Part shown: positions 26,560-35,187 of the stretch, one piece after another
Layout: each line of letters starts with the position of its first letter
Position numbering within the stretch: the first letter of the stretch is position 1
Source: JACDAE01 sp963717195
GTDB taxonomy: Bacteria; Chloroflexota; Ktedonobacteria; Ktedonobacterales; Ktedonobacteraceae
DNA length: 64,000 nucleotides
Assembly: GCA_963717195.1 (NCBI GenBank)
Contig: CAVQVR010000014.1
Location: 1-64,000 of the forward strand
Direction of reading: 5' to 3'
Translations under genes and position numbers: made by a program
Notes under the pieces: generated by a model
What the model saw: only the letters and a program-made list of their open reading frames with translations
The model's database searches: none
Told to the model about the DNA's origin: nothing

Positions 26560-26748
26560 TTAATGCTGATCGAATTTGTGATGTAATTCGTTGATGCGCC
26601 TGATCACCTCCTCCAAGGTTGTCACACCAAGATCCTCCATGTCTTCGCGCAGAGATTCCAGGCGCTCAAGCAATTCTAGCTCATCATATTCCTCTTCGTC
26701 GTCCTCAGGTTCGTGTGCCTGTTTTCCCTTTGTATCTGCTTTACCCAT
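26560..26748 (-). CDS. Small acidic helical protein
   Basis: 62 residues: a Lys-rich start, a run of Glu/Asp (EPEDDEEEYDELELLERLES) and a helix-forming C-terminal half ending in Asn/His residues. Heptad-like Leu spacing suggests a short coiled coil. The ATG follows GGAGAGGA. Cytosolic, function unknown. The clean ribosome site and amino-acid pattern support a real gene. Confidence 0.6.
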   Translation of the reverse strand: MGKADTKGKQAHEPEDDEEEYDELELLERLESLREDMEDLGVTTLEEVIRRINELHHKFDQH

Positions 26749-26810
26749 TGTAAAAATCCTCTCCTATCCATAATAACTCTCGAAAAATGCTCATTCTCGT
26801 GCTGAGCGTT

Positions 26811-26875
26811 AGGCCCCTACCCTGGCGAGAGACGGTATTCTTACCTGAACGGTATTGTGCGTACGCCCGCTTCCC
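26811..26875. repeat. Solo palindrome arm with duplicated flank
   Basis: Begins GGCCCCTACCCTGGCGAGAG and continues through a GGTATT motif that is present twice, then GTGCGTA. The right edge of the palindrome near 56.19 kb has almost the same flank with only one GGTATT. The two loci share about 40 bases, so the repeat unit is longer than the palindromic arm. Confidence 0.55.
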
Positions 26876-26886
26876 GACAAGCACCA

Positions 26887-28248
26887 TCAATATAAAAACG
26901 ACGTATTCGCATCCTGATAGGTCCACCCGGCCTGGCTATCATTACCCTTATCCACCAGAACGGGAGAGCCCTGTATATGTCCCTGGTTATCAATAGCCAC
27001 GGTATAGAGTCCCCGACCAGAATGCAATGCCTTCCCCTGCCATTGTAAACGATCATGCGTCAGAAAGAGAAAGTGGCGACTATCACTAGCCCATATGCTG
27101 TTCTCGACTGGTTGTAAGAGTGTACTGACGCTCGGAACAAAAGAGGATGTTGGTGCAGATGAAGTGCTCTCATCTTGTAAAAGCACAGTCCGTTGTCGCA
27201 GGGCAGGTTGCACCAGAACCATGGTATGCGAACCATCGAGCAACAAAAACTGGCTATCAGGCGACCAGTAAGGAATACTATCTGCTTCGATCGGAAAACT
27301 AAATGAAGATCGTGTTGTGATATTGAGCAGTGTATCACTTGTACCCGTACTATAGAGAATAGAATTGCCGTCAGGCGACCATGCAAATTGTGTGCACGTA
27401 CAGCTTGCCAGTAGGGACCCGGTTTCACCGAGTCCGCCGGTTCCACCGCGTCCACCATCTATAGTGCTCAAAGTAAGTTGTACTTGCAATGTATCTGCAT
27501 GTGCCTTTGTTTGCCCTGCAACTTCAACGGCAAAGAGAATATGCGTGTCCTGGTGGGCTGGTTGCCATAGGACGCGTTCTAGTGGGGCGGCCAGCGGGTG
27601 ACCAGGAAGTGACGCCCGTATAAGAAAATGCTGTTGTGTACCGGTAAGGGCGGTGGTAAAGATGCCGAAGCTGGAAATGGCAGCGATCTTCTGAGTGTCA
27701 TAGGAGAAAGAAGGGATTGTATATGCCGGGGGGAGCAATTTGGCCGCGATGCCGCCTGGTTGATCGTTTTGTGCTACGATCCAACTTGCCTCTGTGGGAC
27801 TGGGAGGGTTTGCCTTACCTGTCTGTCGATAGAGCAGGCGTGTCCCATTTGCATTCCAGATAGCATTGCTGTAGCGTATATCGGGACTGGAGAACGCGGT
27901 AGGAATGGGAGTACCGCCATCGATGCCAAGGGTATTCATGCTGCCTGGTATATCGCCAACCTGCCCATTCACGAGGTTGCTGTTCAGTTGCTTTGCGGCG
28001 GGTGTGTTGGCGAATGTGTCATCGAGGGTACGAAAGGCAAGGAACTGATGTGTTGGAGACCAGTTGTATCCTACTACCGGCGGTCCAGTGGAGACGATGG
28101 CGAGGGCGTTGGCACCATCGGGATCAATGGTCCAGAGCTGGCCATTGCGGAGAAACGCGATCTCGTTACTACCAGAATGTCCCGGACTACACGCCGCGAG
28201 TGTTATGAGTAGCGATAAAAGTAGAAGAAGGATGCGTCGCACTTTCAT
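26887..28248 (-). CDS. Lipoprotein with TolB/WD40-like beta-propeller repeats
   Basis: 453 residues from the ATG chosen here; an upstream in-frame ATG would put 24 polar residues ahead of an obvious signal peptide. The signal is basic then Leu-rich and ends LAACSPG, a lipobox. The rest has beta-propeller blades with repeated motifs such as NGQLWTIDPDGANA, YNWSPTHQFLAFR, FAWSPDGNSILYS and PYWSPDSQFLLLD, in the style of TolB. Likely an extracytoplasmic scaffold or sensor. Single gene, convergent with nothing close. Ligand unknown. Confidence 0.75.
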   Translation of the reverse strand: MKVRRILLLLLSLLITLAACSPGHSGSNEIAFLRNGQLWTIDPDGANALAIVSTGPPVVGYNWSPTHQFLAFRTLDDTFANTPAAKQLNSNLVNGQVGDIPGSMNTLGIDGGTPIPTAFSSPDIRYSNAIWNANGTRLLYRQTGKANPPSPTEASWIVAQNDQPGGIAAKLLPPAYTIPSFSYDTQKIAAISSFGIFTTALTGTQQHFLIRASLPGHPLAAPLERVLWQPAHQDTHILFAVEVAGQTKAHADTLQVQLTLSTIDGGRGGTGGLGETGSLLASCTCTQFAWSPDGNSILYSTGTSDTLLNITTRSSFSFPIEADSIPYWSPDSQFLLLDGSHTMVLVQPALRQRTVLLQDESTSSAPTSSFVPSVSTLLQPVENSIWASDSRHFLFLTHDRLQWQGKALHSGRGLYTVAIDNQGHIQGSPVLVDKGNDSQAGWTYQDANTSFLY

Positions 28249-28674
28249 GAGGGTAGTATAGCGTTGTCTTGTCTCATGGTCAATACGCAGATCTATGATA
28301 TCATCTCCCCATGATTGCAATTCCCTACTTTCTCAGCTATACTTCCATCAGACAAGATTGTTCTTCATGCATAATCCCTCTCGCTCAAACAAACACAAGG
28401 AACACTCCACCATAACCCTATCAATCACGCTCTCCACTCCCAATACCAGAGCCTTTACCCATGCGGTAGCACCTTACGCCGGAAGGTCGGAATGCCGGAA
28501 TACCGGAAGGCCATAATTCATCTCACGGAAAGATCTCGCAAGAAGGAATAATGCCAGTAGCAGCACTAGATTTTGTCGAATATCGGTTCTGTGATATGCT
28601 TGCTATATAATGGTACCACAATACTATGTGATGTTTAAACTTACTGTGTATGAAGGAAAAGCGACCACCATTTC
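28249..28674. other. Divergent intergenic region before the KdpD-type kinase
   Basis: Separates the propeller lipoprotein and the sensor kinase. A short run of repeated GCCGGAA/ACCGGAAGG units lies at about 28479-28512. A TATAAT is present at about 28605 without a good -35. No gene was recognised. Confidence 0.4.
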
Positions 28675-30342
28675 ATGAAAGCGTTCAAAATGTCCCTACG
28701 CACACAAGCAAAAGAGAGAGGCGCCAGGAAACGTTACATAATCGATACTCTATTGGGAATTATCGCCCCATTGTGTGTGACGGCATGTATCTACCGCTTT
28801 CAGTTGTATCCCAGCATTCACGACATCTCTGTGATCTATCTATTGGCGGTATTAGGGCTGGCCAGCACACGCGGACGCTATAGTGCTATTCTCACTTCTA
28901 TCGTCGCGTTCTTTTCCTTTGATTTCTTTCTGGTGCCTCCGCTCTTTATGTTCACGATAGGGAAGTTAGAGGAATGGGTGGCGCTCTTTATTTTCCTGCT
29001 AACGGCAATCATCACCGGGCAACTTGCTTCAGCATTGCGACGACGTGCGGAGCAGGCGAGTCAACGCGAGAGCGAGACACGAGCGCTTTACGAATTGTTG
29101 AGCGCAACCACGCGCGAGGAGAGCCTGGAGCGCCAGCTTACCATTGTGGCGCAGGAGATAGTAAAGAATTTCGCTTTTGCCGGTATCCGCAATTGCACTA
29201 TTTTGCTGCCGGGCGAGGATGGAAAGTTGTCTTTGCGTGTGGATGCCTATCAGGTGATTGATCAGGCGCAAGTTGCGCCTGATCAAGAGCAGACGGCACT
29301 TGCAGTGATGCGTGAAGGAAAGATCGTAGATCTCTATACATCCCCTGTATCTTCTGGAAGGCCAGTGGAGCACTGGTTCAGGCGTGCGATGTCGTCAAAA
29401 CATCCTGGACGTCTTTACATACGAATGATGCCCCTACAGATGGGCCAGAAGGTTGTAGGAGTGATGAGTTTGCTGATGGAAGATAATCCAGAACGCTTTA
29501 TGCTTGAGCGTGAGCAGGGGATGGAGAGAGAGCACGTCAATCCACAAACGGCATTTTTCTGGACATTTCTTGATCAGGCGACTTCTGTCATTGAACGTGC
29601 ACGCTTGCGTCGTGAAAGTTTGCGTATAGAGTTATTGCAACGTACCGATGCGCTACGTTCCGCGCTCCTGTCTTCTGTTTCGCATGATCTGCGCACGCCA
29701 TTGTCTTCAATAAAGGCCGCAGCTAGCAGTTTACTACAAGAGGATGTACAATGGAACGAGGAGGAACTGCGCAGTTTCGCACTTTCCATTGAACGCGAGT
29801 CCGACCGCCTCAATCGGCTGGTAGGGAATTTGTTGGATATGACGCGTATCGAAGGAGGTGCGCTCAAGCCAGAAAAAGAGTGGTATCCTATAGATGAGTT
29901 GATTCATGATGTGTTGGGGCATATGCACTTTTTATTACAGGATCGCGAAGTGCGTACCTGTATACCCGATGATCTGCCGCCAGTAGAGTTAGATTACTTA
30001 CAGATAGGACAGGTGCTTACAAATTTGCTAGAAAATGCGGCTCGTTATACACCCTCCTCTTCACCGATTGAGGTTTCTGCACAGGTGGTTGATGGCGTGA
30101 TGAGAGTGAGTATTGCCGATCGTGGGCCGGGAATTCCTCCGGCTGATCTGGAGCGCGTCTTTGATAAGTTTTATCGTGTGCTGAACACAACGCGTAAAAA
30201 GAATGTGACTGGTTCGGGCCTGGGTCTGGCTGTTTGTCTGGGGCTGGTAGAGGCCCATGGTGGGCATATCTGGGCCGAAAATCGCGCCGGGGGTGGCGCA
30301 ATTTTTTCCTTTACTTTACCGCTTGAGCATAAAGATCAATAG
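28675..30342 (+). CDS. DUF4118/GAF sensor histidine kinase (KdpD C-terminal half)
   Basis: Membrane histidine kinase corresponding to the C-terminal half of KdpD. Four hydrophobic helices at about 25-125 form the DUF4118 sensor, including the FFSFDFFLVPP signature. A coiled linker and GAF-like region (about 125-310) follow. HisKA has SVSHDLRTPLSSIK with phospho-acceptor His337; the ATPase has the N box NLLENAARYTP, DRGPGIP and GSGLGLAVCLGLVEAHGGHI. The KdpD/Usp N-terminal module normally fused in front is absent here and is encoded separately about 3.4 kb downstream. The response regulator gene follows after 30 bases. Likely senses potassium or osmotic state. Confidence 0.85.
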   Translation: MKAFKMSLRTQAKERGARKRYIIDTLLGIIAPLCVTACIYRFQLYPSIHDISVIYLLAVLGLASTRGRYSAILTSIVAFFSFDFFLVPPLFMFTIGKLEEWVALFIFLLTAIITGQLASALRRRAEQASQRESETRALYELLSATTREESLERQLTIVAQEIVKNFAFAGIRNCTILLPGEDGKLSLRVDAYQVIDQAQVAPDQEQTALAVMREGKIVDLYTSPVSSGRPVEHWFRRAMSSKHPGRLYIRMMPLQMGQKVVGVMSLLMEDNPERFMLEREQGMEREHVNPQTAFFWTFLDQATSVIERARLRRESLRIELLQRTDALRSALLSSVSHDLRTPLSSIKAAASSLLQEDVQWNEEELRSFALSIERESDRLNRLVGNLLDMTRIEGGALKPEKEWYPIDELIHDVLGHMHFLLQDREVRTCIPDDLPPVELDYLQIGQVLTNLLENAARYTPSSSPIEVSAQVVDGVMRVSIADRGPGIPPADLERVFDKFYRVLNTTRKKNVTGSGLGLAVCLGLVEAHGGHIWAENRAGGGAIFSFTLPLEHKDQ

Positions 30343-30372
30343 AATTCATAGAAGGAAAGGCGATAGGACTGT

Positions 30373-31071
30373 ATGGCTAAAGGTGGTGCTCGTATCCTTG
30401 TAGTGGATGACGAAATTGAGATTATGCGTGCATTGCAGCGTAGCTTGACGGCTCATGGCTATGAGGTGTTTACTGCAGGTAGTGGTGAAGAAGCGATAGA
30501 AGAGATCAGTCATCACCGACCGGATCTGATCCTCCTTGATCTTGGTCTGCCGGGAATGAGTGGGCTGGACGTTTGTAAGCACGTGCGGGCGCAATCAAGT
30601 TTGCCTATTATTGTGTTGTCGGTGAAGGATACTGAGCGTGATAAGGTGCTGGCCCTTGACCTGGGAGCCGATGATTATGTCTCGAAACCCTTCGGTATGA
30701 ATGAGGTGTTGGCACGTGTGCGTGTTGCCTTGCGTCACACGGCCCAGGTGCAGTCGGGGACGGAGCCGCGTTTTACCGTTGGGCCGCTGTCTGTTGATTT
30801 TGCGCAGCGCCAGGTGTTTGTCAATGGGCAGGAAGTGAAATTGACACCCACCGAATATGATCTATTGAAAGCATTGATCAAGAATAATGGAAAGATCATG
30901 ACGCGACAGATGCTCCTTTCGCAGGTGTGGGGCACTGGTTATGGGGCTGAAGCGCATTATTTGCATGTGTATATCGGTCAGTTGCGCCGTAAGATCGAAC
31001 CCGATCCCGCTCATCCACGTTTTATCCTCACCATTTCTGGTGTGGGCTACCGTTTTAACAGCGAGGATTAG
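30373..31071 (+). CDS. KdpE-like OmpR/PhoB-family response regulator
   Basis: Receiver domain (about 7-120) with acidic pocket VVDDE, phospho-acceptor Asp56 in LILLDLGLPG, and SVKDTERDKVLALDLGADDY, then Lys in VSKPFG. The C-terminal winged helix (about 130-230) has the family features KLTPTEYDLLKALIKNNGKIMT and HYLHVYIGQLRRKIEPDP. The overall pattern is closest to KdpE. It is transcribed with the DUF4118 kinase. No kdpFABC genes are in the window; the neighbouring KimA-like transporter is a plausible target. Confidence 0.85.
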   Translation: MAKGGARILVVDDEIEIMRALQRSLTAHGYEVFTAGSGEEAIEEISHHRPDLILLDLGLPGMSGLDVCKHVRAQSSLPIIVLSVKDTERDKVLALDLGADDYVSKPFGMNEVLARVRVALRHTAQVQSGTEPRFTVGPLSVDFAQRQVFVNGQEVKLTPTEYDLLKALIKNNGKIMTRQMLLSQVWGTGYGAEAHYLHVYIGQLRRKIEPDPAHPRFILTISGVGYRFNSED

Positions 31072-31191
31072 GGAACGGATGGGTTTATAAATCGCACCTC
31101 TACGCCATTTGCACATATGCGAATTGCCGCTCTCTTGAAACATACTCACCAATGGTGTAGGGGTGCAATTTATAAGCCCGTCCGTTCTCCC
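31071..31191. repeat. 121-bp palindrome, GGGTTTATAAATCG type
   Basis: Outer arms GGGAACGGATGGGTTTATAA and its near complement, with inner CTACGCCA / TGGTGTAG pairing. It lies between convergent kdpE-like and transporter genes and overlaps the last base of the former. A sister copy is near 38.9 kb. Confidence 0.75.
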
Positions 31192-31198
31192 TTGCATC

Positions 31199-33268
31199 TT
31201 ACCAACGTTTCAGCAAGTGTGCTACCTTGCCATCGGGTGTAAGTTCGTAGCGCACGCGATCAGGATTGATATCTTTGAAACGTTCACTATCCTCTACCGG
31301 GACCACGGTATCGCGCGGGTGGACCATCTGCCAGACCTGGTTAACAAGATCTGGATTGCCCTGGAGGTAGACGTAGTGGCGTGTTGGAACATTATGTTTC
31401 ATTGCCAGAGCTTCAGCTTTACCAAAATTCTCTTTTGCTTCCTGATCGTCCAGGTAAGGATCAACGATTTCCATCATGCGCGGCGCAGTGGGATTAGTAG
31501 GACGTTGAGCAATATAGAGAAACATTGCTGGTCGTTGCTCATCTGCATTATTAACGGTGGCACGGATTACCGCGTCATTGTGCTTATTATTCGGCAGCAG
31601 AACCGCTAACACGGAGTTGGGCAGGCGTTCTTCCAGGTGTGTTACGACGATGGGAACCGGCACGCGTCCGGCTTTGCTGGCACGGACGTGATTGAAGTAG
31701 GCGATGCCCATACCCAGAAGAGCCACGCCACCACCAAACTCGGTCGCAAGAGGCTTGGTGACCAGATTGACACTCCAGGCGAGAGCGACCAGGAAAGTTG
31801 TAAGCACCCCAAGGAAGAAATCGATCTTGAACCAGAGACCCCTGGCCTTTAAGGGCAAAGTAGAGGTCCTCGTCCGCGTTGAAGGAGTTGGGCTACCGAA
31901 TGTACTTCCATTTGAAATCTGTAGATCGTGGGGAGTCGTGACCTCAAGCTGCTGCTTCTCTTCGGAATGTACAAGACCGTTGGTGGAAATTTGTGCCGGT
32001 AATGAATGACCGTTGGATTGGTCTAGCGGCAAGGACGCTATATTTGGTGCTGCCGCTTTTGCTCTACGCCACTCACGAGTACGCACAATGTCCAGACCGA
32101 GGCAGGTAAGAGTGAAGGCCCCAAGCAAACCAAAAGCGTACATGTCGCCCAGTAGGTTGATATTCCCTTTGACTGCCAGCAATATTATTATAGGGATGCC
32201 TGTTGCCAGCGCTATAGAATAATGAGGAGTGCCACGCAACTTATTGCGTTTCAGAATGACCTCAGGTAAGAATTCCATACGTGAGAGTGCCATAAAGACG
32301 TGGTAGGCACCGATGATGGCGGTATTACTGGCAAAGACGAGTAGAGCACTGGCACTGATCGCCACCTCGGTCAGTAAAAAGGTGCCGCCCCAGTGACCAC
32401 CAAGCAACGAGATAAGCTGAGTAGAGAGGGTGACGTTTTGAGCTTCTGATGGCAGAAGAAGTGTTGAGAACATTGTCAGAAGTGGACTTGTGATACCAAT
32501 CGTGAGTACTACAAGCAAAAGGGCGATACCTGCCACTTTTTTATGTGGTTGCTTCATTACCGGAGAGAGCTGAGAGATACTCTCCAGGCCTGAAAAGGCG
32601 AGGAAGGCTCCTGCAAAGCCGGTAAGAAAAGTTGCCAGCGTTAACGGATGATTAGCGAACATACGGGGAATGAGAGCCACGAAGTCGCTGAATGAGAGAT
32701 GTGTAAAAACAGTGAAGAGAATGGCCAGGTCGCTGAGAAACGCGATGATCGCGCCAACAAGGCTCACTTTTGCACTTTCACTGATACCAACCCAGTTCAA
32801 AATGCCCAGGAGTATGAGAATACCAATGGTGATTGTCAGGGCAATGGGGATCGGGCCAATAGCAGGGAAAACCACACTGAAATAGAGTATTCCTGACAGG
32901 CAACTGATGGCTGCTGTGAGAAAATAGTCAACCAGGATAAACATGCCACCCAGGGCACCGAACCAGGGATTGATGGCCTGAGCTGCAACGGTAACAACGC
33001 CACCACCCTGTGGAAAACGATGAGTGACTTCGGCGTATTTTAACGTAAGCAGAACAAAGACGGACATCGTTAAGAATACGAAAAAGCCTGCAAGTGAGCC
33101 AATGTCGGGATTCTGGTAGAGAATGCCAGGGACATAATAGACCGAAGTACCAATGTCTGCAAAGACAACCGCCCAACAGAGAATAGGTCCGAGCATCCCC
33201 TTAGAGGAAGGGTGTTCGCCCTCGTGGGTATTCTGTAACGTTTCTGGGGCAACAGATTCCTGCGCCAT
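31199..33268 (-). CDS. KimA/KUP-like APC-superfamily transporter, candidate potassium importer
   Basis: 689 residues: about 12 TM helices (about 25-400 and 475-525) and a soluble C-terminal domain (about 540-689). The start region CWAVVFADIGTSVYYVPG resembles the first helix of KimA/KUP proteins. From memory of B. subtilis KimA, several segments agree: FPQGGGVV, then a GG-x-LVDYFLTAAIS stretch, GISESA and SGLESIS. The large polar loop at about 405-470 is low complexity. A general amino-acid permease is the alternative. Being flanked by KdpD- and KdpE-type genes supports potassium uptake. The soluble tail could be regulatory, as in KimA. Confidence 0.7.
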   Translation of the reverse strand: MAQESVAPETLQNTHEGEHPSSKGMLGPILCWAVVFADIGTSVYYVPGILYQNPDIGSLAGFFVFLTMSVFVLLTLKYAEVTHRFPQGGGVVTVAAQAINPWFGALGGMFILVDYFLTAAISCLSGILYFSVVFPAIGPIPIALTITIGILILLGILNWVGISESAKVSLVGAIIAFLSDLAILFTVFTHLSFSDFVALIPRMFANHPLTLATFLTGFAGAFLAFSGLESISQLSPVMKQPHKKVAGIALLLVVLTIGITSPLLTMFSTLLLPSEAQNVTLSTQLISLLGGHWGGTFLLTEVAISASALLVFASNTAIIGAYHVFMALSRMEFLPEVILKRNKLRGTPHYSIALATGIPIIILLAVKGNINLLGDMYAFGLLGAFTLTCLGLDIVRTREWRRAKAAAPNIASLPLDQSNGHSLPAQISTNGLVHSEEKQQLEVTTPHDLQISNGSTFGSPTPSTRTRTSTLPLKARGLWFKIDFFLGVLTTFLVALAWSVNLVTKPLATEFGGGVALLGMGIAYFNHVRASKAGRVPVPIVVTHLEERLPNSVLAVLLPNNKHNDAVIRATVNNADEQRPAMFLYIAQRPTNPTAPRMMEIVDPYLDDQEAKENFGKAEALAMKHNVPTRHYVYLQGNPDLVNQVWQMVHPRDTVVPVEDSERFKDINPDRVRYELTPDGKVAHLLKRW

Positions 33269-33710
33269 AAAAATTATTTCATCCTTTGAATAGAGAAACA
33301 GTAATCTCTACGCCTGCATCAACTTCTACTCTCTTTCGTTTCAGAAAGAGGAATAGGATTGCTACATAGTGTAGCACAATAGTCTGCACTGAGGCAAAAT
33401 CTTGAGCTAATTTTTAGGCATTTAGTTATGTACACTCAATTTTTTTTAGCATCCCAGGCAAAATCTTGAGCTAATTTTTAGGATGGGAGTAATATCCTTG
33501 AGCTAATTTTGGGATGGGAGATGGTTTCTGATCTTCTTTTGTTCTAATCATATAGACTTTGAGGTTTTTTTGAGTGCTTTGTAGTCTCTTTTGATATCCT
33601 TTTTAGTGATCCAGGAATATACTATGCCTGACTATTGGTCTGGTTACGTAATACGTCAATGTTGAAATTGAGCTTGCACTGGATGGGCAGAAATGAAATA
33701 AGGAACGAGT
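33269..33710. other. Divergent intergenic region between transporter and KdpD-N genes
   Basis: Contains the threefold direct repeat listed separately and a T-rich stretch. It is the shared control region of two potassium-type genes. I do not recognise a c-di-AMP riboswitch. Confidence 0.5.
33393..33519. promoter_or_regulatory. Three direct repeats with core CTTGAGCTAATTTT
   Basis: The unit GGCAAAATCTTGAGCTAATT, extended by TTTAGG, occurs at 33393-33418 and 33455-33482. A third copy (CCTTGAGCTAATTTTGGGAT) starts at 33496; the second and third are followed by GGATGGGAG. Spacing is about 63 and 40 bases. They lie between the divergent KimA-like and KdpD-N genes, so they are candidate binding sites for the adjacent KdpE-like regulator. 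AGCT at the core is a small palindrome. Confidence 0.5.
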
Positions 33711-35018
33711 ATGAGCCACCAATCACCAGAAAAGCCTGTACGTGATGATGGGCGTCCTGATCCTGAGGCGTTGTTAAAACGCTATCACCTGCGTGATGAT
33801 GATATGGAGGAGGATGTTTCCATGACCTCGCTAAAAAGAGGTGAGGGGACACAGTTGCGTCCTGGTCGGCTGCGTGTCTATCTTGGCTCGGCGGCTGGTG
33901 TGGGCAAAACGTATGCAATGCTCAACGAAGGGAAACGGCGCAAAGAACGTGGGACCGATGTTGTTGTAGGCTATGTGGAGACCCATAAACGTGCCCAGAC
34001 CCAGGCGCAGTTAGAAGGTTTAGAGGTCCTTCCGCGTAAAAAGATCAGCTATCGTGGCGTGATGCTTGAAGAGATGGATACGGAGGCCATTATCGCTCGC
34101 CATCCACAGGTTGCACTGATCGATGAACTTGCGCACACGAACGTTGCCGGTTCAAAACACCCTAAACGTTACCAGGATGTGTTAGAGGTGCTTGAGGCGG
34201 GCATTGATGTGATTACCACGCTGAATGTACAACATCTGGAGAGCCTCAATGATCTGGTTGAGAGTATTACTGGCGTGCGTGTGCGCGAGACGTTACCTGA
34301 TCGTATCCTGGATGAGGCGGATGAGGTCGAATTGATTGATATTGCGCCCAGTGCATTGCGGCAGCGTATGAAGCATGGAAATATCTATCCACCAGAACGC
34401 ATCGAGCCAGCGTTGAATAACTTCTTTCGTGAAGGGAACCTGACAGCCCTGCGTGAGCTTGCCCTCCGACGTACTGCTGAGAAGGCGGAATCGCAGTTGC
34501 ACCAATACATGAACGAGCATGAGATCAAGACCCAATGGTCTACATCTGAGCATGTCCTGGTTGGTTTCGATTCGCGCCCGCACAGCCTCTCCGTTATCCG
34601 TGATGCCTGGCGTCTGTCCCATGGCTTGCATGCCGATCTGATTGCTATTTATATTGAGTTAGAAGGCTATCAGGCTTTTATCCGCAAGATTATGGGATTC
34701 TTTAAATACGGTAAGAATGTTGGTAAACGGCGCGAGGAAGCACAACGGCGCTTAGAGGAGCATGCCCTGTTTGCTGAAGACCTGGGTGCTGAGGTGATTT
34801 GTAGAAAAAGTCGTAGCATTCCGCAGGCACTGGCAGAAGTAGCTCAGCAACGGCATGTGACAGAGATCGTCGTCGGACAACCAGCTCATACACACCTGGA
34901 GGAGATACTGTATGGGTCAGTGATCAATCAGTTGCTGCGTTCAAAGTCTGACGTTGATATTCATCTTGTTCCGCTCAATAGAAAAAATAGGAAAGATGAT
35001 AACAGCATTCTTCTTTAG
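33711..35018 (+). CDS. KdpD N-terminal sensor protein (KdpD ATPase plus Usp domain, no kinase)
   Basis: 435 residues corresponding to the N-terminal half of KdpD. Residues 50-260 are the KdpD domain: Walker A GSAAGVGKT (59-67), GYVETHKR, and VALIDELAHTNVAGSKHPKR with the following TLNVQHLESLNDLV. From about 275 a Usp-like domain begins with EHVLVGFDSRP and LIAIYIE, the part that binds c-di-AMP in some KdpD proteins. There are no TM helices and no kinase core. It probably works in trans with the DUF4118 kinase encoded upstream, giving a split KdpD. Divergent from the KimA-like transporter. Confidence 0.88.
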   Translation: MSHQSPEKPVRDDGRPDPEALLKRYHLRDDDMEEDVSMTSLKRGEGTQLRPGRLRVYLGSAAGVGKTYAMLNEGKRRKERGTDVVVGYVETHKRAQTQAQLEGLEVLPRKKISYRGVMLEEMDTEAIIARHPQVALIDELAHTNVAGSKHPKRYQDVLEVLEAGIDVITTLNVQHLESLNDLVESITGVRVRETLPDRILDEADEVELIDIAPSALRQRMKHGNIYPPERIEPALNNFFREGNLTALRELALRRTAEKAESQLHQYMNEHEIKTQWSTSEHVLVGFDSRPHSLSVIRDAWRLSHGLHADLIAIYIELEGYQAFIRKIMGFFKYGKNVGKRREEAQRRLEEHALFAEDLGAEVICRKSRSIPQALAEVAQQRHVTEIVVGQPAHTHLEEILYGSVINQLLRSKSDVDIHLVPLNRKNRKDDNSILL

Positions 35019-35187
35019 GAATGATTCCTGAAGCCACTGCTCTTCTGCTCTTGCGTTTTCTCATTTGAAGCTGTAGAATCAAAGAGGTTCCACACGTTGC
35101 TGGTACCGTGGGATCTTGCTGGATCGATTTCACGTCCTCGACAGAGTTCCATGATGCCAATCCCCAAGAAAGGTAACACAAAACCGA

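Noticed and set aside
27628..28212. 194-codon plus frame inside the propeller lipoprotein gene
   Set aside because: Antisense shadow; the minus-strand frame has a signal peptide and propeller repeats.
28479..28512. CRISPR-like or tandem array of GCCGGAA units
   Set aside because: Units are only 7-9 bases, irregular and few; no spacers and no cas genes.
33269..33710. c-di-AMP riboswitch before the KimA-like or KdpD-N gene
   Set aside because: Expected because of function, but I cannot recognise the conserved ydaO elements; only the direct repeats are visible.
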